Assembly (NCBI GenBank): GCA_964551735.1
Contig: CAZKEF010000014.1
Span: forward strand, 62,001-126,000
Reading direction: 5' to 3'
DNA: 64,000 nt
From: DAOUAT01 sp964551735
GTDB lineage: Bacteria > Chloroflexota > Anaerolineae > CG2-30-64-16
Part shown: in pieces, positions 1 through 8,307 of the stretch
Numbering within the stretch: position 1 is the first letter of the stretch
Layout: each line of letters opens with the position of its first letter
Made by a program: the position numbers and the translations under genes
The notes under the pieces: model-generated
Seen by the model: only the letters and a program-made list of their open reading frames with translations
Databases searched by the model: none
Told to the model about the DNA's origin: nothing

Positions 1-1130
1 GCGCCGACGAAGTGCGTCATCAGCGCCAGGTCTCCGCCGCCGTGGCCGCTCAGAATCGAGCCATCGCTGGCGGTCTCCGCGTCGATCCGTTCCGTCGTGT
101 CGGTCATGAAGTCGTACACCTCGATGAACCGCCCGTTGCCGTAGAGCTCCCCGCGCGTCCCGAAGATCCGCGTCTCGCGGTCGCGCTGGCGGTTGAAGGC
201 GGTCATGGTGAAAGAGGCCGTCGCGCCGCCTTCGAACTGCATGGCGACCACCTGGTGGTCCACCACGTCGTTGTCGCAGGCGTAGACGCAGCGGCCGTAC
301 GGCCCCGTGCGCAGCGCGGCCAGCAGCCCCGCCTCGCTCACGTCCGGCGTCAGCACGTTGAGCGGCCAGCCGGTGATGCCGCGCCGCAGGCCGGTCAGGT
401 AGATGCGCGGCGCCGAGTAGGGACAGGATGTCTCAACGGCGCAGTCCAGGCAGCGGTCGGCCGCGCCGGCGGGCCGGTTTTCGGGCCGGAAGTGCAGCAG
501 GCTGCCGAAGGAGGAGACGAGCGTGCAGGGCCGGCCCATGATGTGCCGGAGCCAATCCAGGTCGTGGCACGATTTCGCCAGCAGCATGGAGGACGACTCG
601 GCCTCGTTGCGCCAGTTGCCGCGCACGAAGGAGTGCGCCTGGTGCCAGAAGCCCACCGGCTCCAGGTGCTGGATGCTGGCGATCTCGCCCAGCCGGCCGG
701 AGTCCACGATCGCCTTGACCTTCTTGGTGTAGGCCGTGTAGCGCAGCACGTGACACACCGCGAACATGGCCCCGCTGGCCTGCGCCGCGGCGGCGATCTG
801 CCGGCACTCGGCCGCGGTCGGCGCCATCGGCTTCTCCAGCAGGATATGGTAGCCGCGCTCCGCGAAAGCGACCGCCGGCTCGGTGTGCAGCGCATCGGGC
901 GTGGCGATGATGACCGCATCGGCGAAGCGGGGCTGCGCAGCGGCCTCCCGCCAGTCGGCGTAAACGTTACCGGCCGGGATGCCGTGGCGGGCAGCCAGCG
1001 CCGCGCGGTAATGCTCGCGCGGCTCGGCCACGCCCACCACCTGCGCCTGGTCGGGATGCCAGTGCGCGTACTCGGCGTAGTTGGCCCCGCGGCTGCCGGC
1101 GCCAATGATGAGCAATTTGATCGGTGACAT
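1..1130 (-). CDS. Gfo/Idh/MocA-family oxidoreductase, 3' end outside window
   Basis: NAD(P)-dependent sugar or inositol dehydrogenase-like protein. The N-terminal Rossmann fold shows a GAGSRG dinucleotide motif, and the family EKP motif is present (LLEKPM, near residue 97). The reading frame stays open to the window edge, so the C-terminus is missing; about 376 residues are seen. The start at 1130 has AAGGAG 11 bases upstream. There is no stop codon between this start and the glycosyltransferase upstream, and the two are in the same frame, so the product could be a fusion. The substrate cannot be told from sequence. A second member of this family lies at 48735-49715. Confidence 0.85.
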   Translation of the reverse strand, partial: MSPIKLLIIGAGSRGANYAEYAHWHPDQAQVVGVAEPREHYRAALAARHGIPAGNVYADWREAAAQPRFADAVIIATPDALHTEPAVAFAERGYHILLEKPMAPTAAECRQIAAAAQASGAMFAVCHVLRYTAYTKKVKAIVDSGRLGEIASIQHLEPVGFWHQAHSFVRGNWRNEAESSSMLLAKSCHDLDWLRHIMGRPCTLVSSFGSLLHFRPENRPAGAADRCLDCAVETSCPYSAPRIYLTGLRRGITGWPLNVLTPDVSEAGLLAALRTGPYGRCVYACDNDVVDHQVVAMQFEGGATASFTMTAFNRQRDRETRIFGTRGELYGNGRFIEVYDFMTDTTERIDAETASDGSILSGHGGGDLALMTHFVG

Positions 1131-2414
1131 CAAGATACACTCCTTCTGCAGGCTAGTTTCCACCCGCGCCACCACCGCCACGGCACGGGCGATGCCATCC
1201 TCAGCCCGAATCTTGCGCCCCAAATCGGCCGCGCGCCGGCGCATCTCCGCATCGGTCACGGCCCGGTGAATCGCGGCCGCCAGCCGCTCGGCCGTGAGCT
1301 GCTTGCGCGGGATCGGCGCCGGCCCGACCCCCAGGTCGGCCACGCGGCGGCCCCAGAACGGCTGATCCCCGAAGAAGGGCACGACGACGGACGGCACACC
1401 CGCTCGCAGCCCGGCCGCTGTGGTGCCCGCGCCGCCGTGATGCACCACGGCCGCCATGCGCGGGAAGAGCCAGGCGAAGGGCGCGGTTTCCAGCATGAAG
1501 ACGGAATCCGGCAGGTCAGCCACCTGCAAGCCGCCCCAGCCGGCCAGCACCACCGCCCGCTCCCCCGTTTGCCGCAGCGCGTGCACGATCAGGCCGGCGG
1601 TTTGGGCCGGGTTGCTGATGCTCATGCTGCCGAAGCCGATGTAGACGGGCGGCGGGCCGGACTGCAAAAACGCTGCCAGGGTCGGCGGCGGCGTCCAATC
1701 TTCCCCCGCATCCAGGAACCAGTAGCCGGTGACGTGTACCTCTGGTCCCCCGTCGTCCGGCGGCGGGATCACGGCCGGGCTGAAGCCGTAGAGCACCGGA
1801 TGCCGGCAGAAGCGCTCGCCCCGGAACGGCCCGGCCAGGGGCGACGGCGGCAGTCCCAGCACCTTCTGGCGCACCAGGCGGTCGGCGGCCCGAAACGGCT
1901 GCCACATCATCTGCCGCGCCAGGTGATAGGAAGGACGGTTGAGGGCCCCGCCCAGCCAGGACGGCAGCCCCGGCAGCAGGAAGCTGGGATAGGCGCGGGT
2001 CGGCGTGAAGGGGATGTAGTGCGCCTGGATGAACGCCAGGTCCAGCTTCTCGGCCAGCGCGTAGCCCACGAACAGCCCGCCGACGCCGGCCAGCACCGCG
2101 TCCATACCGCGGCAGGCCGCCAGCCCGCCCTCGGCCAACTCCACCGCGCCCCGCTCCGCCTCCCGCGCCATGCGCGCCAGGATGGCGGCGAAGTTGCCCC
2201 GCTCCAGCAGTGCGCTCATCTCCTGGCCTTGGGCGACCTGCTGCGAGTCGCCCACAATCGGCCAGAACTCGACCCCGTGCGCCGCGGCCAGGCCGGCGAA
2301 GTTGCCGTGCGTCACCAGTCGCACGGCATGGCCGGCCGCAGCCAACCCCTTGCCCAGCGCCAGATACGGCTCGACGTCGCCGCGGCTGCCCGGCGCAACG
2401 ATTGCGATACGCAT
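1131..2414 (-). CDS. MGT-type glycosyltransferase (GT1-like), in frame with the next gene
   Basis: UDP-glucuronosyltransferase/macrolide-type glycosyltransferase of about 420 residues. It starts MRIAIVAPGSRGDVEPYLAL, the family N-terminus. The C-terminal donor-binding part has the VHHGGAGTT motif and then a PFFGDQPFWG block. The start at 2414 follows GAGGGTG at the end of the GH31 gene. I checked every codon of this frame from 2414 to 1130 and found no stop, so it continues into the Gfo/Idh start at 1130. A TAG lies out of frame at 1154-1156, where a separate gene would be expected to end. A single-base indel or a true fusion are both possible. Confidence 0.82.
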
Positions 2415-2418
2415 TATG

Positions 2419-4485
2419 TCACCCTCGCCCTGCAAACAGCGCCAGCAGCGCCGGACCGCGCACGAAGACCGGGATGCGCGCCAGCGGCGCGTCGGCGGTG
2501 ATGGTGACGCCGCCCACCTGCGCCGCGCCCGTCCAGGCATCGTACCACACCGCCCCCGCCGCCGCATCATCGTAGGGGCGGGGTTCCCCTGCCCTGGCTG
2601 CATCGGCGGTCTGCGGCCGCGGGCAGGGAGACCCCGCCCCTACGAGCGCCGGCAGGTAGACCGAGCGGCCGGTCGCGCCCTGCCGCAAGACCGGCGCCAC
2701 CAGCACATCCGGCCCGAACATGAACTGATCCTCGACCTCGTAGCAGGCCGGATCATCGGGGAAGTCGAAGAAGAGCGGCCGCATGGGCGGCGCGCCGGTC
2801 GCTGCAGCAGTCGCCATCTGCGCCAGGATATACGGCTTCAGGCGCTCCCGCAAGAACAACAGGTCGCGGATGATAGCGTAGGCCTCGTCGCCGAACGACC
2901 AGGCCTCGTTGGGGCCGCCGGCGTCCCACCCCACCGTCGGCTGGCGCATCCCGTGCAGCCGGAAGAGCGGGCAGAAGACGCCGTACTGGAACCAGCGCAC
3001 GATCAGCTCGCGGAAGATCGGATCGGCCGGATCGCCGCCGTGGAAGCCGCCGATATCGGTCGTCCACCACGGGATGCCGCTGAGGCCGATGTTCAGCCCG
3101 GCGCGTACCTGGGCCCGCAGCGCCTCGAAGGTGGAGGGGATGTCGCCCGACCAGACCGCCGCGCCGTAGCGCTGGCTGCCGGCCCATGCGGAACGGCAGA
3201 GGGTCACGACGTCCGCCTCCCCCTCGGCCTTCATGCCTTCCCAGAACGCCTGCTGGTGCAGCAGCGGGTAGAGGCCGGCCACCTCCAGCCCGTTGCCCAG
3301 GTGATAGCGCAGGTTCTCGTGGTCGGGCGGATAGACCTCCGGCTCGCACGCGTCCAGCCACCAGACCCTGACGCCGTGGCGATAGTAGCCCTCGCGCACG
3401 CGCTCCCAGATGAAGCGCCGCGCCTCCGGGTGGGTGGCGTCGTAGTAGCGCAGGTGCACCGGGCCGTTCGCACCCACATCGGTGAACGCCATGTGGCTGG
3501 GCTGGCCGCGCTCGGCGCGCACCAGCAGGCCACGGCGGTCCATCTCCTCGTAGGTCTCAGCGGCCGGGTTCACTGCGGGCCACACGGACACCATCAGCTT
3601 GACCCCCAGGTCGTCCAGCTCACGCACCATCGCCGCCGGATTGGGCCAGGCGGCCGGATCGAAGCGCCACTCGCCCATGCGGGTCCAATGGAAGAAGTCG
3701 GCCACAATCACGTCCAGCGGCAGGCCGCGGCGGTGATACTCGCGCGCCACGGCGAGCAGTTCCTCCTGGCTGCGGTAACGCAGCTTGCACTGCCAGAAAC
3801 CGACCGCCCACTCGGGTAGCACAGGCGCGTGGCCGGTCGCGTCAGCGTAGTGGGTCATGATCTCGGCGCAGGAGCCGGCCGTGACCCAATAATCCAACTG
3901 GCGGCTCGCCTCGGCAACCCAGCGCGTGCCGTTGCAGCCCAGTTCCACCCGGCCGACCGCGGGGTTGTGCCACAGGAAGCCGTAGCCGCGGCTGGAGACC
4001 AGGAAGGGGATGCTGACCTCGGTGTTGCGGTGCCACAGATCCACTACGCAGCCCTTCTGATCCAACAGGCCGTGCTGGTGCTGGCCCAGGCCGTAGAAGC
4101 GCTCCCCGACGGCGGGCTGGAACTCGGCCGAGATGTGGTACAGGTCGCTGCTGGCCGGCTTGAACCCGCGCGCCGGCGGCCGGATGAAGCGCGGCGTTGG
4201 CTCGGCCAGCAGCAGCGCGCCGGTGGCCGTATCGGTAAAGCTGATCTGCCCCTCGACGGTCACGTCGGCGCGCAGCCGGCCAACCCGAATAGTGGCAATC
4301 TCCGCCCCGACCGTGATCTCGGCCGCGACCGGCGCAGGCGCCAGCAGCGCGCCCGGCAGCTCATCGCATACTTCGATGCCCTGGGTGGCGCGCACGCGCA
4401 AGCTATCGGCGCCCCACGGCTCGATGCGCACCGTCTCATGTCCGCCCCGCCACAGGAGGGCGTTTGGTTCGTGTGTAAATGACAT
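2419..4485 (-). CDS. GH31 family alpha-glycosidase
   Basis: Retaining alpha-glucosidase or alpha-xylosidase of 688 residues. The catalytic nucleophile is the Asp in WWLDACEPE (near residue 377). The acid/base Asp is in WSGDIPSTF (near 445), followed by GIPWWTTDIGGF. The start at 4485 is preferred over an ATG at 4545 because homology begins there and the upstream start lies in a palindromic repeat. Near the C-terminus about 30 residues encoded by a palindromic element separate VYLPA from GAVWYDAWTG, which are adjacent in relatives. No signal peptide is obvious, so it is probably cytoplasmic. Its stop is 4 bases before the glycosyltransferase start. Confidence 0.9.
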   Translation of the reverse strand: MSFTHEPNALLWRGGHETVRIEPWGADSLRVRATQGIEVCDELPGALLAPAPVAAEITVGAEIATIRVGRLRADVTVEGQISFTDTATGALLLAEPTPRFIRPPARGFKPASSDLYHISAEFQPAVGERFYGLGQHQHGLLDQKGCVVDLWHRNTEVSIPFLVSSRGYGFLWHNPAVGRVELGCNGTRWVAEASRQLDYWVTAGSCAEIMTHYADATGHAPVLPEWAVGFWQCKLRYRSQEELLAVAREYHRRGLPLDVIVADFFHWTRMGEWRFDPAAWPNPAAMVRELDDLGVKLMVSVWPAVNPAAETYEEMDRRGLLVRAERGQPSHMAFTDVGANGPVHLRYYDATHPEARRFIWERVREGYYRHGVRVWWLDACEPEVYPPDHENLRYHLGNGLEVAGLYPLLHQQAFWEGMKAEGEADVVTLCRSAWAGSQRYGAAVWSGDIPSTFEALRAQVRAGLNIGLSGIPWWTTDIGGFHGGDPADPIFRELIVRWFQYGVFCPLFRLHGMRQPTVGWDAGGPNEAWSFGDEAYAIIRDLLFLRERLKPYILAQMATAAATGAPPMRPLFFDFPDDPACYEVEDQFMFGPDVLVAPVLRQGATGRSVYLPALVGAGSPCPRPQTADAARAGEPRPYDDAAAGAVWYDAWTGAAQVGGVTITADAPLARIPVFVRGPALLALFAGRG
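2571..2644. repeat. Palindromic element family A, copy 1, inside the GH31 gene
   Basis: Perfect 14-base terminal inverted repeats, 2571-2584 and 2631-2644 (CGTAGGGGCGGGGT and its complement). An imperfect inner stem (TCCC-TGCCC against GGGCA-GGGA) makes a 74-base hairpin. It is translated on the minus strand as part of GH31, reading through without a stop. Other copies with the same ends lie at 8208, 17675, 33287 and 47589. Confidence 0.9.
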
Positions 4486-4519
4486 AGGATTACCCGAGAT
4501 AGGATCATGCTCTGGCATC

Positions 4520-4568
4520 GAGACTTTAGCCGGTTTGTTGCTCAACGCGAGTGACCGGCTGAAGCCTC
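4520..4568. repeat. Palindromic element family B, copy 1
   Basis: Ends GAGACTTTAGCCGGT and ACCGGCTGAAGCCTC are imperfect inverted repeats. It lies between URO-D (4667-5800) and GH31 and covers the upstream alternative GH31 start. Confidence 0.75.
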
Positions 4569-4601
4569 CATTCCATCGGATCGCGATGTTGCAGGATTCC
4601 T

Positions 4602-4663
4602 GGATTCGAGGCTTTAGCCGATTGGACTCGCAACTCAGAGAGACCGGCTGAAGCCTCGAATCC
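4602..4663. repeat. Palindromic element family B, copy 2
   Basis: Arms 4602-4620 and 4645-4663 pair at 18 of 19 positions (core GAGGCTTTAGCCG against CGGCTGAAGCCTC). It ends 3 bases from the end of the URO-D gene (stop at 4667) and could act as its 3' hairpin, though no T-tract follows. Confidence 0.85.
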
Positions 4664-4666
4664 GGG

Positions 4667-5800
4667 CTATCTCGTCTCCAGCGCCGCGCGAATCATCGCA
4701 AAATACCCCGCATCCGGCACGTAATCCGGCACCGAGTTGCCCGTGCCCAGGGCATAGCCGCCGCGGCCGGCCGTGCGTTCCAGCATGGCGCGGGCGCGGG
4801 CGTAGACCTGGTCGGGCTCGGCCCGACAGACGAAGTCCACATCGATCCCGCCGATAATGGCGAAGCGGTCATGGTAGCGTTCATAGGCCTCTTCAACCGG
4901 CAGGATGGTGTCCTCGTAAGAATGGCGGGCATCAATGCCAATGTCGGCCATGTCACCCAGGATGCGCTCGAAGTGCCCGCACGAGTGCAGGATCACTGGC
5001 TTGCCGGCCGCGTGGATGGCCGCGACGATGCGCTTGTGCCACGGGAAGACGTACTGGCGCATCTGACGCGGGGAGAGCATGGTCTGCGTCTTGAAGCCCC
5101 AGTCGTCGTTGTCAATGCACGCGCCCACGGCGGGATGCGCCGCGGCGATCTCATAGTAGCGCACCAACGTCTCGCCCACGGCCTCGAAGACGCACTCGAC
5201 CAGGTCCGGGTCGTCGGCCAGCAGCAGGCAGAGCTTCTCGAAACCCATGATCTCAGTCACATTCTCCAGCACGCCGCCCGGCCCGTAGGCGATCAGCTTC
5301 ATCCCGTCCGGCATTACCCCAGCCAGCGCGTCGAAAATACCATAGTCGGCCGCCTCGACATCCGGCCAGCGGTAGGCCTCGTAAGAGGGCCAATCCACGA
5401 TCAGCCCGCCGGCGTTGAGCGACACCGTGCGGCCGGTGAAATCGCGGCCGGTGGGGAAATCGAAGCCCGGCACGCGCACGTTGCTGAAATCATAACCGGC
5501 GCGGTAATAGGCCTGCAAGACCCGGCGCTCGGTGCGATACGGGCTGTCGGGAATGGAAGCCAGCGGCGCCAGCCGCTCGTGCAGCCGGTCGTTGAGGAAG
5601 AACTCGAACAGGGTAGGCCGCGCAGGGACCTCCCGGCGCAGGACGGCCAGCAGGTTGTTGAAATCAGGCCTGGGGGCCGGCAAATCGTACCAGTCATCCT
5701 GGAGTCGAGGCTTTAGCCGATCTGTCTCCTCAAGGGAAGCAACCGGCTGAAGCCTCGATTCCGGATATTCTGCTGACACACTGGAAACCCCATCAATCAT
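4667..5800 (-). CDS. Uroporphyrinogen decarboxylase-family protein (methyltransferase-like)
   Basis: URO-D superfamily TIM-barrel protein of 377 residues. It has the HSCGHF motif and ends with GTGNSVPDYVP, both typical of URO-D-like and corrinoid methyltransferase proteins. In bacteria such non-HemE members usually act on methyl groups or unknown substrates, so heme synthesis is not implied. The start at 5800 has GGAGGGG 5 bases upstream and overlaps the previous gene by 8 bases (ATGATTGA), indicating translational coupling. Residues 12-36 or so are encoded by a family B palindromic element, so the N-terminal extension is not native family sequence. Confidence 0.85.
   Translation of the reverse strand: MIDGVSSVSAEYPESRLQPVASLEETDRLKPRLQDDWYDLPAPRPDFNNLLAVLRREVPARPTLFEFFLNDRLHERLAPLASIPDSPYRTERRVLQAYYRAGYDFSNVRVPGFDFPTGRDFTGRTVSLNAGGLIVDWPSYEAYRWPDVEAADYGIFDALAGVMPDGMKLIAYGPGGVLENVTEIMGFEKLCLLLADDPDLVECVFEAVGETLVRYYEIAAAHPAVGACIDNDDWGFKTQTMLSPRQMRQYVFPWHKRIVAAIHAAGKPVILHSCGHFERILGDMADIGIDARHSYEDTILPVEEAYERYHDRFAIIGGIDVDFVCRAEPDQVYARARAMLERTAGRGGYALGTGNSVPDYVPDAGYFAMIRAALETR
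5699..5762. repeat. Palindromic element family B, copy 3, inside a URO-D gene
   Basis: Arms at 5701-5720 and 5743-5762 (GGAGTCGAGGCTTTAGCCGA against CCGGCTGAAGCCTCGATTCC). It is read in frame on the minus strand as the N-terminal segment running YPESRLQP to RLKPRLQDD of the URO-D-like protein. Confidence 0.88.
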
Positions 5801-6980
5801 GGTAACCCCTCCATGCGCGGGCAGTCTCATACATCGCCGCCAAGTTGACGGCCGGGGTGCGCGGGGCCAGGTTGTTGGCTTCGCGCAGCACGAACCGCCC
5901 GCCCTCGCAAACGCCCGAACCCAAGATGCGCGCCGTCTCGGCCCGCACGTCCTCCGGCGATCCATCACGCAGGATCATCACCGTCGGGCCGCCGTGGATC
6001 GTCACGTCCGGCCCCAGCTCGCGGCGGAGGCGGCCGTGATCCACCGGGAAGCCGGTCTCGAAGTCGTTGACGCCCAACTCATCCTTCAACCAACGGAAGT
6101 GCCGGGTCGCGTCGCCGCACAGGTGGATCTTAACCTGCTCTGCGGTCGTAATACCCGCCTTCAGCTTGCGGTAGACGGGCAACATGAACTCACGCGCCAT
6201 CTTGACCGAGATCAGTTGCAGGGCGTCATCGGCGAACCACATAGTATCCGGCGGATCCGGCAGCCCGAAGAAGCGGGCATGGGCGCGCACGCGAGCAATG
6301 GTGACTTCGGTGAGGAAGTCGAGCAGCGTGCGCGCATAGTCCGGGTCCTCGTAGAAGTCAGTGAACAACTCATGACCGCGCAGAGATACAGCCAGCGTCA
6401 GCGGGCCGCCGCTCCACCAGCCGAACGGGTCAACCTGCACCGGCCAACCGCGATACTCCGGCTCACGACGCAACCGCTCCTGCCACCGTTCGAGCATCTC
6501 GTGCGCCCGCCGGTACCAGCCCCTTCGACTTCGCTCAGGACAAGCGCCGGTCAGTGGATCGGGCAGGCCCGCGTCGAACAGCGCGTTCTTGCGATCGCCG
6601 GCCAAGATGGGTGGCGTATCGGGCACCTGGCCCGGCAGAAAAAGCACCGGTGCGCCCAGATACGCGGCCTCGTCGAAGTTTTGCAGGTCAATCCGCACCA
6701 GCCACGCCTCTCGGTTCGGCGGCATCCCGACCGGATCATCGCAGAAGGGCGCGATGTGCTCGGCCCGCCAGGCCGCCGCGCGTAACTGGAAGTCCAGCAT
6801 CGTATCGGCGTCCGTGCAATAGCGCTCCCAGTCCACCGCACCGCCGGGGTTCACCGCATCGTTGTAGATGAAGAACTGCGTGGCCGTGCCCAGCGCGACC
6901 GGCGGCCGGATCGGCGCCCTCGCGTTGAACGCGTCCCAAACGGCCTGGGCTTCGGCGTTGTGTTCTTCACTGGAAGTCAT
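5793..6980 (-). CDS. Uroporphyrinogen decarboxylase-family protein
   Basis: Second URO-D-like protein, 395 residues. Recognisable parts are the IHLCGDATRHF segment (metal or substrate site region) and the IHGGPTVMILRDGSPEDV segment near the C-terminus. The start at 6980 (MTSSEEHNAEAQ) has GGAG 9 bases upstream; an in-frame ATG at 7019 lies in low-complexity spacer DNA and is less likely. Around residue 147 it contains TGACPERSRRGW, the product of a short repeat (CCCTTCGACTTCGCTCAGGA) inserted in frame. It overlaps the downstream URO-D gene by 8 bases. The substrate is unknown. Confidence 0.83.
   Translation of the reverse strand: MTSSEEHNAEAQAVWDAFNARAPIRPPVALGTATQFFIYNDAVNPGGAVDWERYCTDADTMLDFQLRAAAWRAEHIAPFCDDPVGMPPNREAWLVRIDLQNFDEAAYLGAPVLFLPGQVPDTPPILAGDRKNALFDAGLPDPLTGACPERSRRGWYRRAHEMLERWQERLRREPEYRGWPVQVDPFGWWSGGPLTLAVSLRGHELFTDFYEDPDYARTLLDFLTEVTIARVRAHARFFGLPDPPDTMWFADDALQLISVKMAREFMLPVYRKLKAGITTAEQVKIHLCGDATRHFRWLKDELGVNDFETGFPVDHGRLRRELGPDVTIHGGPTVMILRDGSPEDVRAETARILGSGVCEGGRFVLREANNLAPRTPAVNLAAMYETARAWRGYHD
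6518..6554. repeat. PERSRR-coding short repeat inserted in a URO-D gene
   Basis: CCCCTTCGACTTCGCTCAGG followed by ACAAGC. Read on the minus strand it gives ACPERSRRG, an unusual interruption between two helices of the URO-D fold. The same DNA motif is, to my knowledge, widespread as an interspersed repeat in bacterial genomes and often appears as PERSRR in predicted proteins. Confidence 0.65.
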
Positions 6981-7094
6981 GGATGCTCCGTGGTGCGTAT
7001 TGCGTATTACGTACTGCACGCTGGCCCGATCTCCCTCGTCCCCCGTGTGTCATCGGTCGTCAGTCATCCGTCGTCGGTCGTCATTCGTCGTCCG
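6981..7094. repeat. Low-complexity spacer with short imperfect repeats
   Basis: Between two URO-D genes. It contains TGCGTATTGCGTATTACGTA-like units and then GTCGTCAGTCATCCGTCGTC-like units repeated imperfectly every 7-10 bases. No gene or clear promoter was seen. Confidence 0.5.
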
Positions 7095-8189
7095 TCACTC
7101 CCCCAACAACCCCTCCGCCCGAAACGCCTCAACGCACGCTGCGGCCTGCTCAGGGGTCAGGAAGCCGTCGTCACCGGTCAGGCAGAAGACGAAGCCCCTG
7201 CCGCCCAGCTCGCGCGCGATGGTGAGCGCGCCCTCGGGCGACACGAAGAGCTGGCACAGCTTACCGCCGTCGCGAATGCGCTTCAGCAGCGGCAGCCACT
7301 CCTCCGGCGGCGGCGCGCCGTCGCCGGGGATCCACTGGATGCCCCGCAGCCGCTCGATGGTCAGCAGCATGTCCAGGTGTTTGATCTCGCCCTTGCCGTC
7401 CAGGTGGTAGAACGCATAGTCCAACGCATCACAGCACGCGGTCAGGTCCGGCAGGATCAGCCGCTCGAACATGCGCGGGGAAATCATGTAGGAGAAATCG
7501 CTTTGCAGCATGTAGCACGTGCCCGGCGCCCACAGCGGGCTCCAGCAGGAGGTGCCGCGGTTAGTAGCGGCTACCAGGCGGTGGAACTCATCGTAGTAGC
7601 GCAGCCAAAGCGGCGTGATCTGCCGCGCCAGGCGGTCCACTTCATCCGGCGCGTCGTATAGATCGAGCAGGAGCTGCTGCGTGTCGCGCAGCGAGGCCAG
7701 GATGTCCAGGTTACCGCCCAGGTCGGTATGGCCGATCACCACGCGATTCCCCCAACGCTCGACTGCGGCGCGCGTGACCGCGGCGACGCGCTCCCACCAG
7801 GGGTTCTCCAGCGTGAACGCCAGGTTCGTCTCGGCCAGCGACGTGATGCCGCTGGGGTAGAACCATGTAGTGCCCTCGGATGCGCCAACGGGTGAGCCGA
7901 GAAACGCGGCGATGACGCCCGGCCCGAAGTTGGGCCACCACTTGGGGAACGCGTCGCCGGCCCACAGCAGCGCATCCATCTCCGCGGCGTAGTGGTCAAT
8001 CACCGCTTCGGCCGACATGCTCAGCGGGAACCCGGTGATGTGATCCCACCAGGCACCGCCGCGATCCCGCCGTCGAGCCATGGCCTCGATCACGACCAGC
8101 GGCCGATCCAGTTCACCCTGCCACCAGGCGTTCCAATTGCGTGCGTTGCGAGCCCAATCCTCGTCATTGAATTGCAGGTAATGTTTCAT
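7095..8189 (-). CDS. Uroporphyrinogen decarboxylase-family protein
   Basis: Third URO-D-like protein in the row, 364 residues, starting MKHYLQFNDEDWARNARNWN. Features typical of the subfamily are the FSYMISPRMFERLILPDL helix, the AFYHLDGKGEIKHLD strand-loop (substrate or metal site) and IQWIPGDGAPPPEEWLP. A recognisable Shine-Dalgarno sequence is lacking (only GACAAG before the ATG). It is the first gene of the minus-strand run ending with the glycosyltransferase, so the whole cluster may be one transcription unit for glycan or methylated-glycoside metabolism. The function is not established. Confidence 0.82.
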   Translation of the reverse strand: MKHYLQFNDEDWARNARNWNAWWQGELDRPLVVIEAMARRRDRGGAWWDHITGFPLSMSAEAVIDHYAAEMDALLWAGDAFPKWWPNFGPGVIAAFLGSPVGASEGTTWFYPSGITSLAETNLAFTLENPWWERVAAVTRAAVERWGNRVVIGHTDLGGNLDILASLRDTQQLLLDLYDAPDEVDRLARQITPLWLRYYDEFHRLVAATNRGTSCWSPLWAPGTCYMLQSDFSYMISPRMFERLILPDLTACCDALDYAFYHLDGKGEIKHLDMLLTIERLRGIQWIPGDGAPPPEEWLPLLKRIRDGGKLCQLFVSPEGALTIARELGGRGFVFCLTGDDGFLTPEQAAACVEAFRAEGLLGE

Positions 8190-8207
8190 CTTGTCAACTC
8201 ATATGTG

Positions 8208-8307
8208 GTAGGGGCGGGTCTTGCACGATTAACGCCAATCCGCCTTACCCGGCTGCAGGACCATCGCCATAAAAGCTCACTGTTGATGCAGAGCATTCCG
8301 TCCCTAC
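8208..8307. repeat. Palindromic element family A, copy 2
   Basis: Left end GTAGGGGCGGGTCTT, right end CCGTCCCTAC (decayed). The interior resembles copy 3 at 17675 (shared blocks ATTAACGC, CGCCTTACCCGG, GTTGA). Its right end supplies the TAG stop codon of the LacI gene. Confidence 0.8.

Noticed and set aside
2170..3819. 549-codon plus-strand frame opposite GH31
   Set aside because: Arg/Ala/Gly-rich antisense shadow; the minus strand carries the catalytic motifs.
7020..7094. Possible CRISPR-like short repeats
   Set aside because: Units are 7-10 bases and imperfect with no spacers; simple low-complexity DNA.
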